A stretch of DNA of 64,000 nt from Nocardia sp. NBC_00403 (GCF_036046055.1 NZ_CP107939.1:4030001-4094000); one strand, 5' to 3'. Positions 1-10,435 are shown, numbered from the stretch's first letter. Translations and numbers: made by a program. Notes: generated by a model not told the origin, from the letters alone.

Positions 1-579
1 GCGCTGCGGCTGGACCAGGTGGCAATGCCCGGTGGTCGGGTCGTCGAGCGTGAGGTGATCGAGCACCATGGTGCGGTTGCCGTCGCGGCGATCGACGACG
101 ACAACAACGTGGTGCTGATCCGGCAGTACCGGCATCCGCTGGGCACTCGGTTGCTCGAGTTGCCCGCCGGGCTGCTCGATCTGCCGGGCGAGGATCCGCT
201 CGAAGCGGCCGAGCGCGAGCTCGCGGAGGAGACCGGTCTCGCCGCCCGGGAGTGGTCGGTGCTGGTGGATGTCGCGCTGTCGCCCGGCTTCACTGATGAG
301 GTGCTGCGGGTCTACCTCGCGCGGGATCTGTACGAAACCCATCAGCCCGAGCCGGAAAACGAGGAAGCGGATCTGGAGCTGGTTCGGATGCCGGTCGATG
401 CGGCCGTGCGTGCTGCACTGGCGGGTGAGATCGTCAACGCGACGGCGGTTGCCGGGGTACTGGCGCTTGCGGCGGCACGGGCGGGCAGCGCCGAGCTACG
501 ACCCGCCGACGCACCGTGGCCGGGTCAGCCCACTGCGTTCCTGCGCCGCAAGGCGGCTCAGCGGCAGTCCGAAGACTGA
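1..579 (+). CDS. ADP-ribose pyrophosphatase-like Nudix hydrolase (5'-truncated by window edge)
   Basis: The reading frame is open from the first base, so the true start lies upstream of the window. A Nudix box (G-x5-E-x7-REL-x-EE-x-G) is seen around residues 54-76: [10 protein letters not shown], then [11 protein letters not shown]. The segment before it ([15 protein letters not shown]) is typical of ADP-sugar pyrophosphatases, which split ADP-ribose into AMP and ribose-5-phosphate in the cytosol. It stops 14 nt before the likely xerD start, so the two are probably co-transcribed, as in mycobacterial genomes where this Nudix gene precedes the recombinase and parA/scpA/scpB. The family is secure; the exact substrate is inferred. 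Confidence 0.88.
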   Translation, partial: ALRLDQVAMPGGRVVEREVIEHHGAVAVAAIDDDNNVVLIRQYRHPLGTRLLELPAGLLDLPGEDPLEAAERELAEETGLAAREWSVLVDVALSPGFTDEVLRVYLARDLYETHQPEPENEEADLELVRMPVDAAVRAALAGEIVNATAVAGVLALAAARAGSAELRPADAPWPGQPTAFLRRKAAQRQSED

Positions 580-593
580 CCGAGGATTCGGCG

Positions 594-1553
594 GTGCTCG
601 CGCGGGAGATCGACGCCTATCTCGACCATCTCGCGGTCGAGCGCGGCGCCGCGCGGAACACTCTCGGCGCATACCGCCGTGACCTCGGGCGCTACCGGGA
701 TTTCCTCGCCGGTCGCGGTGTCATCGGCCTCGACACGGTCGCCGAGTCCGATGTCGCCGAGTTCACTATGATGTTGCGGGCAGGAAGTGCCGACCATCCG
801 CCGCTGGCGGCAGGCTCGGTGGCCCGCGCACTGATCGCAGTGCGCGGGCTGCACCGATTCGCGGCGGCCGAGGGCCTCACCACGACCGATGTCGCACATG
901 CCGTGAAGCCGCCGGCACCGGGCAGGCGTTTGCCCAAAGCGCTGCCCTACGACCAGGTGCTGCGGTTGCTGGAAGCCGCGGGTGGCGGACCGATGGATGC
1001 CGAGGATTCCGATGCCGCGGCCGGAACGGATGGCGGGCCGCGCGGCCTGCGTGACCGTGCACTACTCGAGCTGCTCTATTCGACCGGCGCACGGATCTCG
1101 GAGATGGTCGGGCTCGACGTCGATGACCTCGACACTGATGAGCGCGCGCTGGTGCTGCACGGCAAGGGTGGTAAGCAGCGCATGGTGCCGATCGGTAGGC
1201 CTGCGCTCGCCGCGGTGGACGCGTACCTGGTGCGAGGCAGGCCGGTGCTCGCCGCGAGCGGCAAAGGCAATGCGGGCGCGCTGTTTCTGAACGTGCGCGG
1301 GGGCAGGCTGTCGCGGCAGACGGCCTGGCAGGTTCTGCAGACGGTCGCCGAACGTGCCGGCATCGGTGCGACGGTCTCCCCCCACACGTTGCGGCATTCG
1401 TTCGCAACACATCTGCTCGACGGTGGGGCGGATGTACGCGTGGTGCAGGAACTGCTCGGGCACGCGTCTGTCACGACGACACAGATCTATACCTTGGTCA
1501 CCATCAACACCTTGCGCGAAGTCTGGGCCACCGCGCATCCACGCGCGCGTTAG
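594..1553 (+). CDS. xerD: Tyrosine recombinase XerD
   Basis: About 319 aa with the usual two parts: an N-terminal SAM-like core-binding domain ([21 protein letters not shown]) and a C-terminal catalytic domain. Catalytic residues are visible: Arg in [10 protein letters not shown], Lys in HGKGGKQRM, His-x-x-Arg in [12 protein letters not shown], and the His/Tyr segment [12 protein letters not shown]. XerC/XerD resolves chromosome dimers at dif. I chose the GTG at 594; an ORF from 516 would run deep into the Nudix gene. An acidic, Ala/Gly-rich insert ([17 protein letters not shown]) lies between the domains and is longer than usual. The position upstream of parA-scpAB supports chromosomal XerD rather than a mobile integrase. 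Confidence 0.9.
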   Translation: MLAREIDAYLDHLAVERGAARNTLGAYRRDLGRYRDFLAGRGVIGLDTVAESDVAEFTMMLRAGSADHPPLAAGSVARALIAVRGLHRFAAAEGLTTTDVAHAVKPPAPGRRLPKALPYDQVLRLLEAAGGGPMDAEDSDAAAGTDGGPRGLRDRALLELLYSTGARISEMVGLDVDDLDTDERALVLHGKGGKQRMVPIGRPALAAVDAYLVRGRPVLAASGKGNAGALFLNVRGGRLSRQTAWQVLQTVAERAGIGATVSPHTLRHSFATHLLDGGADVRVVQELLGHASVTTTQIYTLVTINTLREVWATAHPRAR

Positions 1554-1737
1554 ACGGGCGCGGCTCGGGACCGCGAGACCCGGCGTATTTCAGGCGAATT
1601 CGGCCTGGCCCCTTGGCGGAAATCGGCCTTCCTCGGGTACTGAGGAAGAAAATGGACCTCGGTCCGGTTGGTTTTCGTGTCGGGCCCGTGCTGTGTCGGC
1701 TCGGCAATATGTCGGCTGAGCATGTGAGGTGAGTTGA

Positions 1738-2202
1738 ATGTCAAAGGCTTTCATCGTCCACGAGTCGGACGTCGAAGCGGTGTCGCTGCCCGGCGGCGGT
1801 TCTTTCCGGCTGCTGGAGGACAGCGAGAACTCCGATGGCTTGTTCGGAGCCAATCGGCTCGTCCTGCAGGCGGGCGCGAACGGAACACGGCCGCATCACC
1901 ACACCAAGTCGACGGAAATCTTCTATGTGTTGGCGGGAACCATGGAATTCCTTGTCGACGGCGAACTTCAGTCGGTGTCCACAGGTGGCCTGGTCGTGGT
2001 CCCGCCGGGCACGGTGCACGCGTTCGGTGCCTCGGCAGACGGCCCGGCAGAGTTCCTGGCGGTGCTCACACCGGGTATCGTCCGGTTCGAATACTTTCGG
2101 CAACTCGGTCGCATCGCGCGAGGCGAGGCGGATTGGGACAGTATGGACGAGCTGCACGACCGGTTCGACGTCCATTTCGACGGCGGACCCGAGTGGCGGT
2201 GA
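1738..2202 (+). CDS. Cupin-domain protein
   Basis: 154 aa with a single cupin barrel. The first motif is GTRPHHHTKSTEIFYVLAG (metal-binding His cluster and Glu), the second GGLVVVPPGTVHAF (Pro-Gly and His). Such small cupins bind a metal and act as sugar/metabolite-modifying enzymes or sensors; no specific substrate can be read. A GAGGTGAG Shine-Dalgarno-like stretch precedes the ATG. It is separated by about 180 nt on each side from xerD and parA and looks like an independent insertion into the conserved xerD-parA arrangement. Confidence 0.75.
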   Translation: MSKAFIVHESDVEAVSLPGGGSFRLLEDSENSDGLFGANRLVLQAGANGTRPHHHTKSTEIFYVLAGTMEFLVDGELQSVSTGGLVVVPPGTVHAFGASADGPAEFLAVLTPGIVRFEYFRQLGRIARGEADWDSMDELHDRFDVHFDGGPEWR

Positions 2203-2377
2203 GAGAGTGAGAGGTAACGTTTCACTGCGAACACGCCGCGCTGAGGCGCGGTAGTTGGACACAGTCAAGCGGTAGCGTTCTTTCGAGAGCTGGACCGTAC
2301 GAAAGCGAGGTCGGGCCCGATCGGCCTCGCTACGCTCGGCGAGGCAACGGGTAGGAACGTATAAGGAGCAGCGGATC

Positions 2378-3352
2378 GTGACGACAGCCAGTGCGGCAGA
2401 GCCGCCGATCAGTGCTGGGGCGCAGCCGCTTACGGGTACCCCGCAGGGGCCGTACTCGGCGGCCGCGGCGGAGACGCTGTGGGGCAATGGCGCTGAACCG
2501 GTCCCCGACGACGCGGCGCTGGGCCCCACCGGGAGGCCACTGCGTGTGGTTCCCGACCCGCCTCCGCTCGAGCGGCACGGCGATGCCCTGATCGTCGCCA
2601 TGTGCAATCAGAAGGGCGGCGTCGGCAAGACGACCTCGACCATCAACCTCGGTGCGGCGCTCGCGGAATTCGGCCGGCGGGTACTGCTCGTCGATCTCGA
2701 CCCGCAGGGCGCGCTGTCGGCGGGATTGGGTGTGGCCCACCATGATCTCGATCTGACGGTGCACAACCTGCTCATCGGTTCCAAGGTGTCCATCGAAGAC
2801 GTGCTGATGGAGACCCGCGTCGAGAACCTGGATCTGTTGCCGAGCAATATCGACCTGTCGGCGGCGGAGATCCAGCTGGTCAACGAGGTGGGCAGGGAGC
2901 AGACACTGGCGCGGGCGCTGGAGCCGGTGCGCAACCGTTACGACTACATCCTCATCGACTGCCAGCCGTCGCTCGGCCTGCTCACGGTGAACGCGCTGGC
3001 CTGCTCGGACGGCGTGATCATCCCGATGGAATGCGAGTACTTCTCGCTGCGCGGGCTCGCACTGCTCAACGACACTGTGGAGAAGGTGCGTGACCGGCTC
3101 AACCCGAGGCTGAGCCTCTACGGCATCGTGGTGACCATGTTCGATGCGCGGCTACTACATTCGCGCCAGGTCATGGCGCGTGTTGTCGAGGTGTTCGGCG
3201 ACCTGGTCTACGACACGGCCATCTCGCGCACCGTCCGGTTCCCCGATGCCAGTGTCGCGGGCGAACCCATCACCACGTGGGCGTCGAAATCTGCTGGGGC
3301 CGAAGCATATCGGGCGATGGCGCGGGAAGTCATCCACCGGTCCGGCCGGTGA
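2378..3352 (+). CDS. parA: ParA-family chromosome-partitioning ATPase
   Basis: 324 aa. After a ~70-residue Pro/Ala-rich N-terminal tail comes the deviant Walker A motif CNQKGGVGKTTSTINLG (two Lys, as in ParA/MinD), Walker A' LLVDLDPQGALSAGLG and Walker B-like YILIDCQPSLGLL. These ATPases polymerise on DNA and drive segregation together with ParB; no parB is in the window, and the gene is the one commonly paired with scpAB. The GTG start is supported by AAGGAG a few bases upstream. Its stop overlaps the scpA start (GTGA), indicating translational coupling. Confidence 0.92.
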   Translation: MTTASAAEPPISAGAQPLTGTPQGPYSAAAAETLWGNGAEPVPDDAALGPTGRPLRVVPDPPPLERHGDALIVAMCNQKGGVGKTTSTINLGAALAEFGRRVLLVDLDPQGALSAGLGVAHHDLDLTVHNLLIGSKVSIEDVLMETRVENLDLLPSNIDLSAAEIQLVNEVGREQTLARALEPVRNRYDYILIDCQPSLGLLTVNALACSDGVIIPMECEYFSLRGLALLNDTVEKVRDRLNPRLSLYGIVVTMFDARLLHSRQVMARVVEVFGDLVYDTAISRTVRFPDASVAGEPITTWASKSAGAEAYRAMAREVIHRSGR

Positions 3353-4284
3353 CGGAAGCGGCTGAGCCGGCGCCATCGTCAACCACGGAAATACTCGGCT
3401 CGGAGTCTGTCGTCGGTACGGGCGATTCGGACCAGCAGACTGGATTCCATCTGCGGCTGAGCAATTTCCAGGGACCGTTCGATCTGCTGCTCACGCTGAT
3501 CAGCTCGCGCAAGCTCGATGTCACCGAGGTGGCACTGCACCAAGTAACCGATGAGTTCATCGCCTACACGAAGGCATTGACGGCGGCGCTGACGGCGAGC
3601 TCGGAGGGCGGCAAGCAGGAGGCCTTGCGTGCCGACAAGATCTTGGACCAGACCACCGAATTCCTGGTCGTCGCAGCCACGTTGCTCGACCTGAAGGCGG
3701 CCAGGCTGTTGCCGTCGGGGGAGATGACCGACGCCGAGGACCTCGAGCTGCTCGAGGCGCGCGATCTGTTGTTCGCGCGTTTGCTGCAGTACCGCGCGTT
3801 CAAGCAGGTGGCCGAGCTGCTCGGTGAGCTGGAGGCCGTCGCGCTGCGACGTTACCCGCGTGCGGTCGGGCTGGAGGAGCGCTTCGCCGAGCTGCTGCCC
3901 GAGGTTACGCTGGGGGTCGACGCCCACGAATTCGCTGCCATCGCCGCCGCGGCGTTCCGGCCGCGCCCGGTGCCCAAGGTCGGCCTCGACCACCTGCACT
4001 CGCACGCCATCTCGGTCGTCGAGCAGGCCGCCATCGTGCTCGAAATGCTGAAACTGCGCGGACCGGGCGGCTGGACCACGTTCGGTGAACTGGTGGTCGA
4101 CTGCGACGTGCCGATCCAGATCGTCGCCCGCTTCCTGGCCTTGCTGGAGCTGTATCGCGGCAAAACAATCGAGTTCGACCAGCCCGACCCGCTCGGCCCG
4201 CTCTCGGTCAGCTGGATCGGTGACCCGAAGGACGACACCGTGCAGACGGCAGACGCCGTGACTATCGAGGAGGACTACGGGTGA
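3349..4284 (+). CDS. scpA: Segregation and condensation protein A (kleisin ScpA)
   Basis: About 311 aa. After a disordered acidic leader, the kleisin N-terminal helix is seen (HLRLSNFQGPFDLLLTLISSRKLDVTEV), followed by LDQTTEFLVVAATLLDLKAARLLP and a C-terminal winged-helix region. ScpA bridges the heads of SMC and binds ScpB to form bacterial condensin. The GTG at 3349 overlaps the parA stop; an earlier ATG at 3277 lies inside parA and is unlikely. It overlaps scpB by 4 nt (GTGA), so the three genes form one coupled unit. Confidence 0.9.
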   Translation: MTEAAEPAPSSTTEILGSESVVGTGDSDQQTGFHLRLSNFQGPFDLLLTLISSRKLDVTEVALHQVTDEFIAYTKALTAALTASSEGGKQEALRADKILDQTTEFLVVAATLLDLKAARLLPSGEMTDAEDLELLEARDLLFARLLQYRAFKQVAELLGELEAVALRRYPRAVGLEERFAELLPEVTLGVDAHEFAAIAAAAFRPRPVPKVGLDHLHSHAISVVEQAAIVLEMLKLRGPGGWTTFGELVVDCDVPIQIVARFLALLELYRGKTIEFDQPDPLGPLSVSWIGDPKDDTVQTADAVTIEEDYG

Positions 4285-5123
4285 GCGAGAACGGCGAGGC
4301 CACCGCCGACATTTCGGCGGGCGATGCGCGAGCCGCGGGTGCGATCGCGGAGAACGACGGCACCGCCGACACCGCCGGACCGAGTGGGTCGAGCGCGGAT
4401 CCCGAGCGCGACGACGCCGATGCCCCGCGAGCGAGGACTGCCAGCGAGCAGGTCGAGAACGACTCCGAGAGCGACGCAGTGGCGCAGTTCACCCCCGAGT
4501 CGCTCGACGACGCCGAATTCCGGTCGGCGCTGGAGGCCATGCTGCTGATTGTCGACGCTCCGGCCCCGGTAGAGTTGCTGGCAGACGCGTTGGCGGACAC
4601 TTCGGCGCGGGTGGATCGCACGCTGCGGGAAATGTCGGCAGAACTGTCCGCGCGAGGTAGCGGTATTGATCTGCGTTTCGTCGGGGACGGTTGGCGCTTC
4701 TATACTCGCAGCGAGTACGCGCCGTATGTGGAACGGATGCTGCTCGACGGCGCTCGGTCGAAATTGACGCGGGCGGCGTTGGAAACGCTGGCGGTGGTGG
4801 CATACCGTCAGCCGGTGACCCGAACCAGGGTCAGCGCGGTGCGCGGCGTGAACGTCGACGGGGTGATGCGAACCCTGCTGGCTCGGGGATTGATCGCCGA
4901 GGCCGGGGTCGACCCGGAGACGAACGGTACGCAGTACTGCACAACCGAGCTGTTCTTGGAACGGATCGGACTCCCGTCGCTGACCGATCTGCCGCCACTG
5001 GCGCCCCTACTTCCGGGCGTCGACCTGATCGATGAGATCAACGAGAGCCTGGACACGGATCCCCGTTACACCAGGCTGAGGAAACCAGCCGAGGCCGATT
5101 TGGACCTCGGCACCGAGGACTGA
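4281..5123 (+). CDS. scpB: Segregation and condensation protein B (ScpB)
   Basis: 280 aa. The first ~75 residues are acidic, low-complexity and probably disordered. The folded part starts at EFRSALEAMLLIVDAPAP and has the two winged-helix segments typical of ScpB, including the conserved LTRAALETLAVVAYRQPVTR and GVNVDGVMRTLLARGLI. ScpB dimers bind ScpA in the SMC complex. The GTG start overlaps the scpA stop, and only 9 nt separate it from the pseudouridine synthase gene, an arrangement conserved widely in Gram-positive bacteria. Confidence 0.92.
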   Translation: MSENGEATADISAGDARAAGAIAENDGTADTAGPSGSSADPERDDADAPRARTASEQVENDSESDAVAQFTPESLDDAEFRSALEAMLLIVDAPAPVELLADALADTSARVDRTLREMSAELSARGSGIDLRFVGDGWRFYTRSEYAPYVERMLLDGARSKLTRAALETLAVVAYRQPVTRTRVSAVRGVNVDGVMRTLLARGLIAEAGVDPETNGTQYCTTELFLERIGLPSLTDLPPLAPLLPGVDLIDEINESLDTDPRYTRLRKPAEADLDLGTED

Positions 5124-5132
5124 CAGGACAAC

Positions 5133-6839
5133 ATGAATACGCCCGCTCGCCGAGATGGCACACCGGATCGTAGAAAACGAAGCGACCAGCCCACCAGAGG
5201 CGGCGCAGGCCGTGACGCAGGCTCCCAAGGAGCCCGTTCGGCACAACGGGGAGAAACACAGCGTGGAGCTTCCTGGGGAGGAAGTGAACGCGGATCTTCG
5301 CAGAGCGGGGGCTACCGCGGCAGTTCGCAGGGGGGTCAACGGGGGAGTTCACAAGCTGCGGGCGGCCATCACGGTTCGCCGCAGGGCGGCGGCTACCGGG
5401 GTGGCTCGCAGGGCGACGGTGGCTATCGTGGCGGTTCGCAGGGTGGTCAGCGTGGTTCGTCGCAGGGTGGCGGCTATCGCGGTGGCTCGCAGGGCGAGGG
5501 CGGGTACCGCGGCTCCTCCCAGGGTGGTGGCGGTTCGCAGGGTGGTCAGCGTGGTTCCGCACAAGGCGGCGGCTATCGCGGTGGCTCGCAAGGCGAGGGC
5601 GGTTACCGTGGTTCGTCGCAGAGCGGTGGTTACCGGGGTGGCTCGCAGGGTGAGGGTGGCTATCGTGGTGGTTCGCAGGGCGGTGGTTACCGGGGTGGCT
5701 CGCAGGGCGGTGGTTACCGGGGTGGTTCGCAGGGCGGTGGTTACCGTGGCGGTTCCCAGAGCGACGGTGGCTATCGCGGTGGTTCGCAGGGTGGTTCCGG
5801 TCAGCGTGGTTCGTCGCAGGGCGGTGGTTACCGTGGCGGTTCGCAGAGCGACAGCGGCTACCGTGGATCCGCGCAAGGCGGTGCCGCGCAACGTGGTTCG
5901 TCGCAAGGTGGCTACCGCGGCGCCTCGGAGGGCGGTGCCGCGCGGCGGCCCGCACAGTCTCCGACGGCTGGGGCGAGCCCACGCAAGGCCAAGAATCCGA
6001 AGCCGGAGCGCAAAGTTGTCGCGCCGACACTGTTGAACAACGCCAAGCCGGCCAAGCGGCAGCACGTCGAGCCCGTCGCCGAAGGTCACGTCAAACTGCC
6101 TGCAGGTGAAGGCGAACGGTTGCAGAAGGTGCTCGCCAAGGCGGGCGTCGCCTCGCGTCGCGCTGCCGAGGAAATGATCGAGCAGGGTCGCGTCGAGGTC
6201 GACGGCGCCATTGTCACCGAGCAGGGTCTGCGGATCGACCCGCAGACCGCCGTCGTCCGTGTCGACGGGACGCGCGTGATGGTGCGCGAAGAACTCGTCC
6301 ACATCGCGCTGAACAAGCCGAAGGGCTGGCAGTCCACCATGTCCGACGACCTCGGACGTCCATGCGTCGGCGATATCGTCGCCGAGCGCATCGCGGCCGG
6401 GCAACGCCTGTTCCATGTCGGTCGGCTCGACGCCGATACCGAGGGCCTGCTGCTGCTCACCAATGATGGTGATCTCGCCCACCGGCTCATGCATCCCTCG
6501 TTCGAGACGCCGAAGACCTACCTGGCGACGGTGAACGGCGAGGTCAACAAGTCGATCGCCAAGCGTCTCAAGGACGGTATCGAGCTGGAGGACGGCCCCG
6601 CGAAGGTCGACAAGTTCCAAGTGCTCGAGCTGGGCGAGGGACGTTCCCTGGTGAAACTGGTGTTGCACGAAGGACGCAAGCACATCGTGCGCCGACTGCT
6701 CGATGCCGTCGGCCACCCGGTGACCCGGCTGGTGCGCACCAATATCGGTCCGGTCGCGTTGGGCGATCAACGGCCCGGCACGCTGCGTGTGCTCGGTCGC
6801 GATGAAGTCGGCAAACTGTATGAGGCGGTGTCGTTGTGA
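5133..6839 (+). CDS. rluB: Ribosomal large-subunit pseudouridine synthase (RluB type) with long Gly/Ser/Arg/Gln repeat tail
   Basis: 568 aa, about twice the family's usual ~250. The C-terminal half is a standard RsuA/RluB enzyme: an S4 RNA-binding domain ([20 protein letters not shown]), then the catalytic segment [20 protein letters not shown] with the active-site Asp, then [19 protein letters not shown]. It isomerises uridine in 23S rRNA. Residues ~45-270 are a tandem low-complexity repeat of the form [10 protein letters not shown], rich in Arg-Gly and Tyr and encoded by near-repetitive DNA. Related actinobacterial proteins have Gly/Arg-rich N-termini, but this one is notably long and regular. 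It overlaps cmk by 4 nt. Confidence 0.88.
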   Translation: MNTPARRDGTPDRRKRSDQPTRGGAGRDAGSQGARSAQRGETQRGASWGGSERGSSQSGGYRGSSQGGQRGSSQAAGGHHGSPQGGGYRGGSQGDGGYRGGSQGGQRGSSQGGGYRGGSQGEGGYRGSSQGGGGSQGGQRGSAQGGGYRGGSQGEGGYRGSSQSGGYRGGSQGEGGYRGGSQGGGYRGGSQGGGYRGGSQGGGYRGGSQSDGGYRGGSQGGSGQRGSSQGGGYRGGSQSDSGYRGSAQGGAAQRGSSQGGYRGASEGGAARRPAQSPTAGASPRKAKNPKPERKVVAPTLLNNAKPAKRQHVEPVAEGHVKLPAGEGERLQKVLAKAGVASRRAAEEMIEQGRVEVDGAIVTEQGLRIDPQTAVVRVDGTRVMVREELVHIALNKPKGWQSTMSDDLGRPCVGDIVAERIAAGQRLFHVGRLDADTEGLLLLTNDGDLAHRLMHPSFETPKTYLATVNGEVNKSIAKRLKDGIELEDGPAKVDKFQVLELGEGRSLVKLVLHEGRKHIVRRLLDAVGHPVTRLVRTNIGPVALGDQRPGTLRVLGRDEVGKLYEAVSL

Positions 6840-7582
6840 ACGGTGTGGAGATTCCGGTCGAGGCCCTAGGGCAGATATCGGGCACTTCGCCACTTGTCGT
6901 CGCGATGGACGGACCTTCGGGCACCGGCAAATCCAGCGTCTCGCGTCGTCTGGCGACTCGGTTGGACGCCAACTACCTGGATACCGGCGCGATGTACCGC
7001 GTGGCGACGCTGCGCGTGCTGCGTGCAGGCATCGAGCTGACCGACACCGCGGCTATCGGTGCGGCCGTCAAGGAGTTGCCGCTGACGATCGGCACCGATC
7101 CGAGTCGGGAAGTCATCCTGCTCGACGGTATCGATGTGTCGTCGGAGATCCGCGGCGATGCCGTCACCAAGGCAGTTTCCGCGGTGTCCGCTGTGCCGGA
7201 GGTGCGTGATCTGTTGGTTGCTCTGCAGCGCGACATCACCTCCACGGCACAGCGAATCGTGGTCGAGGGGCGCGATATCGGTACCGTCGTGCTGCGGGAC
7301 GCGGACGCCAAGATCTACCTGACCGCCTCGGCGGAGGCGCGCGCCGAGCGGCGCAACCAGCAGAACATCCGCGAGGGCCGCGGCGACGATTACGAGGCCG
7401 TGCTCGCCGACGTGCAGCGCCGCGACAACCTCGACTCCACCCGCAAGGTGTCGCCGCTGCGTCCCGCCGAGGATGCGGTGCTGGTCGACACAAGTGACAT
7501 GAATATGGACGAAGTCATCGACGAGCTGTTTCGCGTTGTGCGCCGGCAGGTTTCGACGAGCCGGATGGGAGGTGCCAAGTGA
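6836..7582 (+). CDS. cmk: Cytidylate kinase
   Basis: 248 aa. P-loop [17 protein letters not shown] near residues 23-39, followed by [13 protein letters not shown], the CMP-binding segment, [23 protein letters not shown], and the lid region [25 protein letters not shown]. It phosphorylates CMP/dCMP in pyrimidine nucleotide recycling. The GTG start overlaps the rluB stop and the gene overlaps der by 4 nt; rluB-cmk-der is the usual actinobacterial order. Confidence 0.95.
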   Translation: MNGVEIPVEALGQISGTSPLVVAMDGPSGTGKSSVSRRLATRLDANYLDTGAMYRVATLRVLRAGIELTDTAAIGAAVKELPLTIGTDPSREVILLDGIDVSSEIRGDAVTKAVSAVSAVPEVRDLLVALQRDITSTAQRIVVEGRDIGTVVLRDADAKIYLTASAEARAERRNQQNIREGRGDDYEAVLADVQRRDNLDSTRKVSPLRPAEDAVLVDTSDMNMDEVIDELFRVVRRQVSTSRMGGAK

Positions 7583-8994
7583 GCGAGGATGTTCTCGCCG
7601 GCGACGGCGTATGGAGCGATGAATCCGATTGGGAGATGGTCGATCTCGACGGTGAATTCGATCTCGACGCGCATATCCCGATGCCGACCCTTGCCGTGGT
7701 CGGCCGCCCGAACGTCGGCAAGTCGACGTTGGTCAATCGGATCATCGGCCGTCGCGAGGCGGTCGTGGAAGACATTCCCGGTGTCACCCGCGACCGGGTG
7801 TCCTACGAGGCGAACTGGTCCGGTCGCAAGTTCCTGGTTCAGGACACCGGCGGCTGGGAGCCCGACGCCAAGGGCCTGCAGCAGTCGGTGGCGCGCCAGG
7901 CCGAACTGGCCATGAGCACCGCCGACGCGATCCTGCTCGTGGTGGACGCGGTGGTCGGCGCGACCGCCACCGACGAAGCCGCGGTCAAGAAGCTGCGCCG
8001 GGCCAAGATCCCGGTGATCCTGGTTGCCAACAAGGTCGACGATCAGAAAATCGAATCCGAGGCCGCCGCCCTGTGGTCACTCGGTCTCGGCGAACCGCGC
8101 ATGGTTTCGGCCGCGCACGGTCGCGGCACCGGTGACCTGCTCGACGACGTGCTGGCCGTGCTCCCGGAAACCCCGCGTGAGGGTTCGGGCGGCACCGGCC
8201 CGCGCCGGGTGTCGTTGGTCGGCAAGCCGAACGTCGGCAAGTCCAGCCTGCTCAACAAATTGGCGGGCGACGAGCGCTCGGTGGTGCACGACGTTGCCGG
8301 CACCACCGTCGACCCGGTCGACTCGCTGGTCGAGTTGGGCGGCAAGGTCTGGAAATTCGTCGACACCGCGGGTCTGCGCCGCAAGGTCTCCCATGCCAGT
8401 GGCATGGAGTTCTATGCCTCGCTGCGCACCAAGTCGGCGCTGGAGGCATCCGAGGTCGCGATCATGCTGGTCGACGCCTCGCAGCCGATCACCGAACAGG
8501 ATCTGCGGGTGATCAGCATGGTCGCCGACTCCGGTCGTGCGCTCGTGCTCGCCTTCAACAAGTGGGACCTCGTCGACGAGGACCGCCGCCTGCAACTCGA
8601 TCGTGAAATCGATCGAGACCTGGTCCGTGTGCCGTGGGCGCAGCGGGTGAACATTTCCGCCCATACCGGCCGCGCCGTCCAAAAGCTTGTCCCCGCAATG
8701 GAAACCGCCCTGGAATCCTGGGACAAGCGAATCCCCACCGGCCGCCTGAACAACTGGCTCAAGGAAGTGGTTGCGGCAACCCCGCCGCCCATGCGCGGTG
8801 GCCGTCTGCCCCGCGTCCTGTTCGCCACCCAGGCGACGACGCGCCCGCCGACCTTCGTGCTGTTCACCACCGGCTTCCTGGAGGCGGGCTACCGGCGCTT
8901 CATCGAGCGCCGGCTGCGTGAGGAGTTCGGCTTCGACGGTTCGCCGGTGCGGGTATCGGTCCGCGTGCGCGAAAAGCGGGAGCGTAAGAAATAG
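7579..8994 (+). CDS. der: Ribosome-assembly GTPase Der (EngA)
   Basis: 471 aa with two tandem GTPase domains and a C-terminal KH-like domain. The first G1 motif is [10 protein letters not shown] with DTGG at G3 and NKVD at G4. The second G1 is [10 protein letters not shown] with DTAG at G3 and NKWD at G4. Der matures the 50S subunit. The N-terminal ~35 residues form an acidic extension, as in other actinobacterial Der proteins. It is the last gene of the core operon and is followed by strong hairpins. Confidence 0.95.
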   Translation: MSEDVLAGDGVWSDESDWEMVDLDGEFDLDAHIPMPTLAVVGRPNVGKSTLVNRIIGRREAVVEDIPGVTRDRVSYEANWSGRKFLVQDTGGWEPDAKGLQQSVARQAELAMSTADAILLVVDAVVGATATDEAAVKKLRRAKIPVILVANKVDDQKIESEAAALWSLGLGEPRMVSAAHGRGTGDLLDDVLAVLPETPREGSGGTGPRRVSLVGKPNVGKSSLLNKLAGDERSVVHDVAGTTVDPVDSLVELGGKVWKFVDTAGLRRKVSHASGMEFYASLRTKSALEASEVAIMLVDASQPITEQDLRVISMVADSGRALVLAFNKWDLVDEDRRLQLDREIDRDLVRVPWAQRVNISAHTGRAVQKLVPAMETALESWDKRIPTGRLNNWLKEVVAATPPPMRGGRLPRVLFATQATTRPPTFVLFTTGFLEAGYRRFIERRLREEFGFDGSPVRVSVRVREKRERKK

Positions 8995-9000
8995 CAATCA

Positions 9001-9069
9001 CGGCGACGAAAACGTTTGTCGCCGTTCCGCACTCAGAGGGGCGTAGGCCGATACGGCGTACGCCCCTCT
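9001..9069. terminator. Two hairpins at the end of the core operon
   Basis: CGGCGAC (9001-9007) pairs with GTCGCCG (9018-9024). AGAGGGGCGTA (9035-9045) pairs with TACGCCCCTCT (9059-9069). Both are perfect inverted repeats just after the der stop. They lack a long T tract, as is common for actinobacterial terminators. The der and DUF998 genes converge here. Confidence 0.6.
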
Positions 9070-9198
9070 GATCGCGACCGGGCCCTGTGGCCAGAAGTCT
9101 TTCGCGGCGACCGCTGTTACGTGGCTGAATATGCGGTCGGCCATCGGGGGGAGGAGCTCGAGGTATTCGGTCTGTCGACGTCGCAGTACGCCACCCTG

Positions 9199-9232
9199 CC
9201 GACATCCCGCGGCGCAACCCGCGGGATGTCGG
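9199..9232. terminator. Perfect 14-bp-stem hairpin between convergent genes
   Basis: CCGACATCCCGCGG (9199-9212) is followed by a 6-nt loop and its exact complement (9219-9232). It lies between der and the convergent DUF998 gene, so it could stop transcription from both sides. The rest of 9070-9404 shows no convincing gene. Confidence 0.55.
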
Positions 9233-9404
9233 TCCGGCACACCGTAGCGCGACCGTTCCGCGCGTCCTGGACAGAGTCTGTCCCATCGGAGGCCCGCGGC
9301 GGTGGAGGTTCGCGCCCGCGAACATCGCGACCGGATCGGGTCGCGGGGGATGGGGCGACCAGTGCTGCGTTGTCCAGGTGCGCGGTGAGCTCTTCGTGAG
9401 CCGC

Positions 9405-10121
9405 TCACGAGGCTCGGCGTGTGGCGAATCGCGCGGGTGCGAGGAGCAGTGCTACGCCGGTCATGATCCGCCACCAGACGAAAGGATCTATCGCGAGTCG
9501 TACGGCGGCGCCGGGTTCCATGCCCAGATGCGTGGTGGTGAGTCCGGCGACCACGCCCACGAGGCTCGCGGCGAGCAGCGCGAGAGTGATTGCGGTGTAA
9601 GCGCGATGCGACCAATAGAGGTAGGCGACTATCGCCATGATCGCAATACCGGTCAGCAATTCGAGGTACGCGCCCACGGGATGCGCGACGGCGCGAAATC
9701 GGCTGCCGCCGGGTATTTCGCCCGCGCTGCCCGGGAAGGTGCCGACGAGGACCATGCCGAGGCAGTTGATCGCGGCCAGATACGGAAGTGCCTTGCCGAG
9801 TGGAGTTTTCGGTAGCAACGGCGAGAGCAGGATGGCGGTGGCGAGTATCAGGATGCCGAGCAAGACGAACTCGGCGGACATCAGCGCATGCCACGGCGAG
9901 CAGATATAACGGCCGCTGAGTGCGCTGTCACCGTACTTGTGCATGTCAGCGAGGCATTCGGGGACGCCGAGGTCGCTGATCATGTTCTGTGCCCAGCTAT
10001 AGGCATGGGGTACGGGCCAGCGTGACGCGACGATCAATTCGACGACGTAGTAAGAGATCGTCAGGACAAGAAGGGCCGCACCGACTTTCTGGCGTGTGCT
10101 GGACGTGGTCACCGGTTGCAC
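9405..10121 (-). CDS. DUF998 family membrane protein
   Basis: 238 aa with about six hydrophobic segments, for example LLVLTISYYVVELIVA near the N-terminus and ALMSAEFVLLGILILATAIL, plus conserved WAQNMISDLGVPEC and NCLGMVLVGTFPG typical of DUF998. The family is of unknown function in the cytoplasmic membrane. It is transcribed toward der and stands alone. The N-terminal start is plausible but not fixed by a strong ribosome binding site. Confidence 0.75.
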   Translation of the reverse strand: MQPVTTSSTRQKVGAALLVLTISYYVVELIVASRWPVPHAYSWAQNMISDLGVPECLADMHKYGDSALSGRYICSPWHALMSAEFVLLGILILATAILLSPLLPKTPLGKALPYLAAINCLGMVLVGTFPGSAGEIPGGSRFRAVAHPVGAYLELLTGIAIMAIVAYLYWSHRAYTAITLALLAASLVGVVAGLTTTHLGMEPGAAVRLAIDPFVWWRIMTGVALLLAPARFATRRAS

Positions 10122-10435
10122 GTTGTCGACGTGGTGGGTGTGCCCGCGAAGCGGTCGTCGATTTTCTGCTCGGCGGCCCCCGAGACCTCGGTAGGAGGTT
10201 TATCTGGTGCGGTCGGGATGTGGCGGATGCAGGTCGCCGCCGAAGTTGCTGCTGCGAGAGCCACTCCGCCGTTCGTCAGTGGCCGTTGCGCCGGCGACGT
10301 CCCCGGGCGGTCGGCTGCTCGGGCGCCTGTGGTGTCGATGGGGAACCTGGAACCGGTGGTCAGAATGGTGGTCCGCGCCGCCGTGGACACCGGCAGTGCC
10401 GGACTTGGTCGCAAGATCACTCGTTCCTTCGCCAT
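10109..10435 (-). CDS. Hypothetical protein (weak)
   Basis: A possible 108-aa frame beginning MAKERVILRPSPALP, rich in Ala, Thr and Pro, with no domain that I recognise. It overlaps the start of the DUF998 gene by 13 nt. The opposite strand also has an open frame here (10116-10661) that looks like a shadow. I list this one only because its start and codon-position GC look slightly more gene-like. The region to 10690 otherwise shows nothing clear. Confidence 0.25.
   Translation of the reverse strand: MAKERVILRPSPALPVSTAARTTILTTGSRFPIDTTGARAADRPGTSPAQRPLTNGGVALAAATSAATCIRHIPTAPDKPPTEVSGAAEQKIDDRFAGTPTTSTTCNR

Noticed and set aside
5155..6893. Long open frames on both strands over the rluB repeat region (293 aa +, 514 aa -)
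   Set aside because: They are shadows produced by the repetitive high-GC coding sequence of the pseudouridine synthase; their content is Arg/Val/Thr-rich without any domain.
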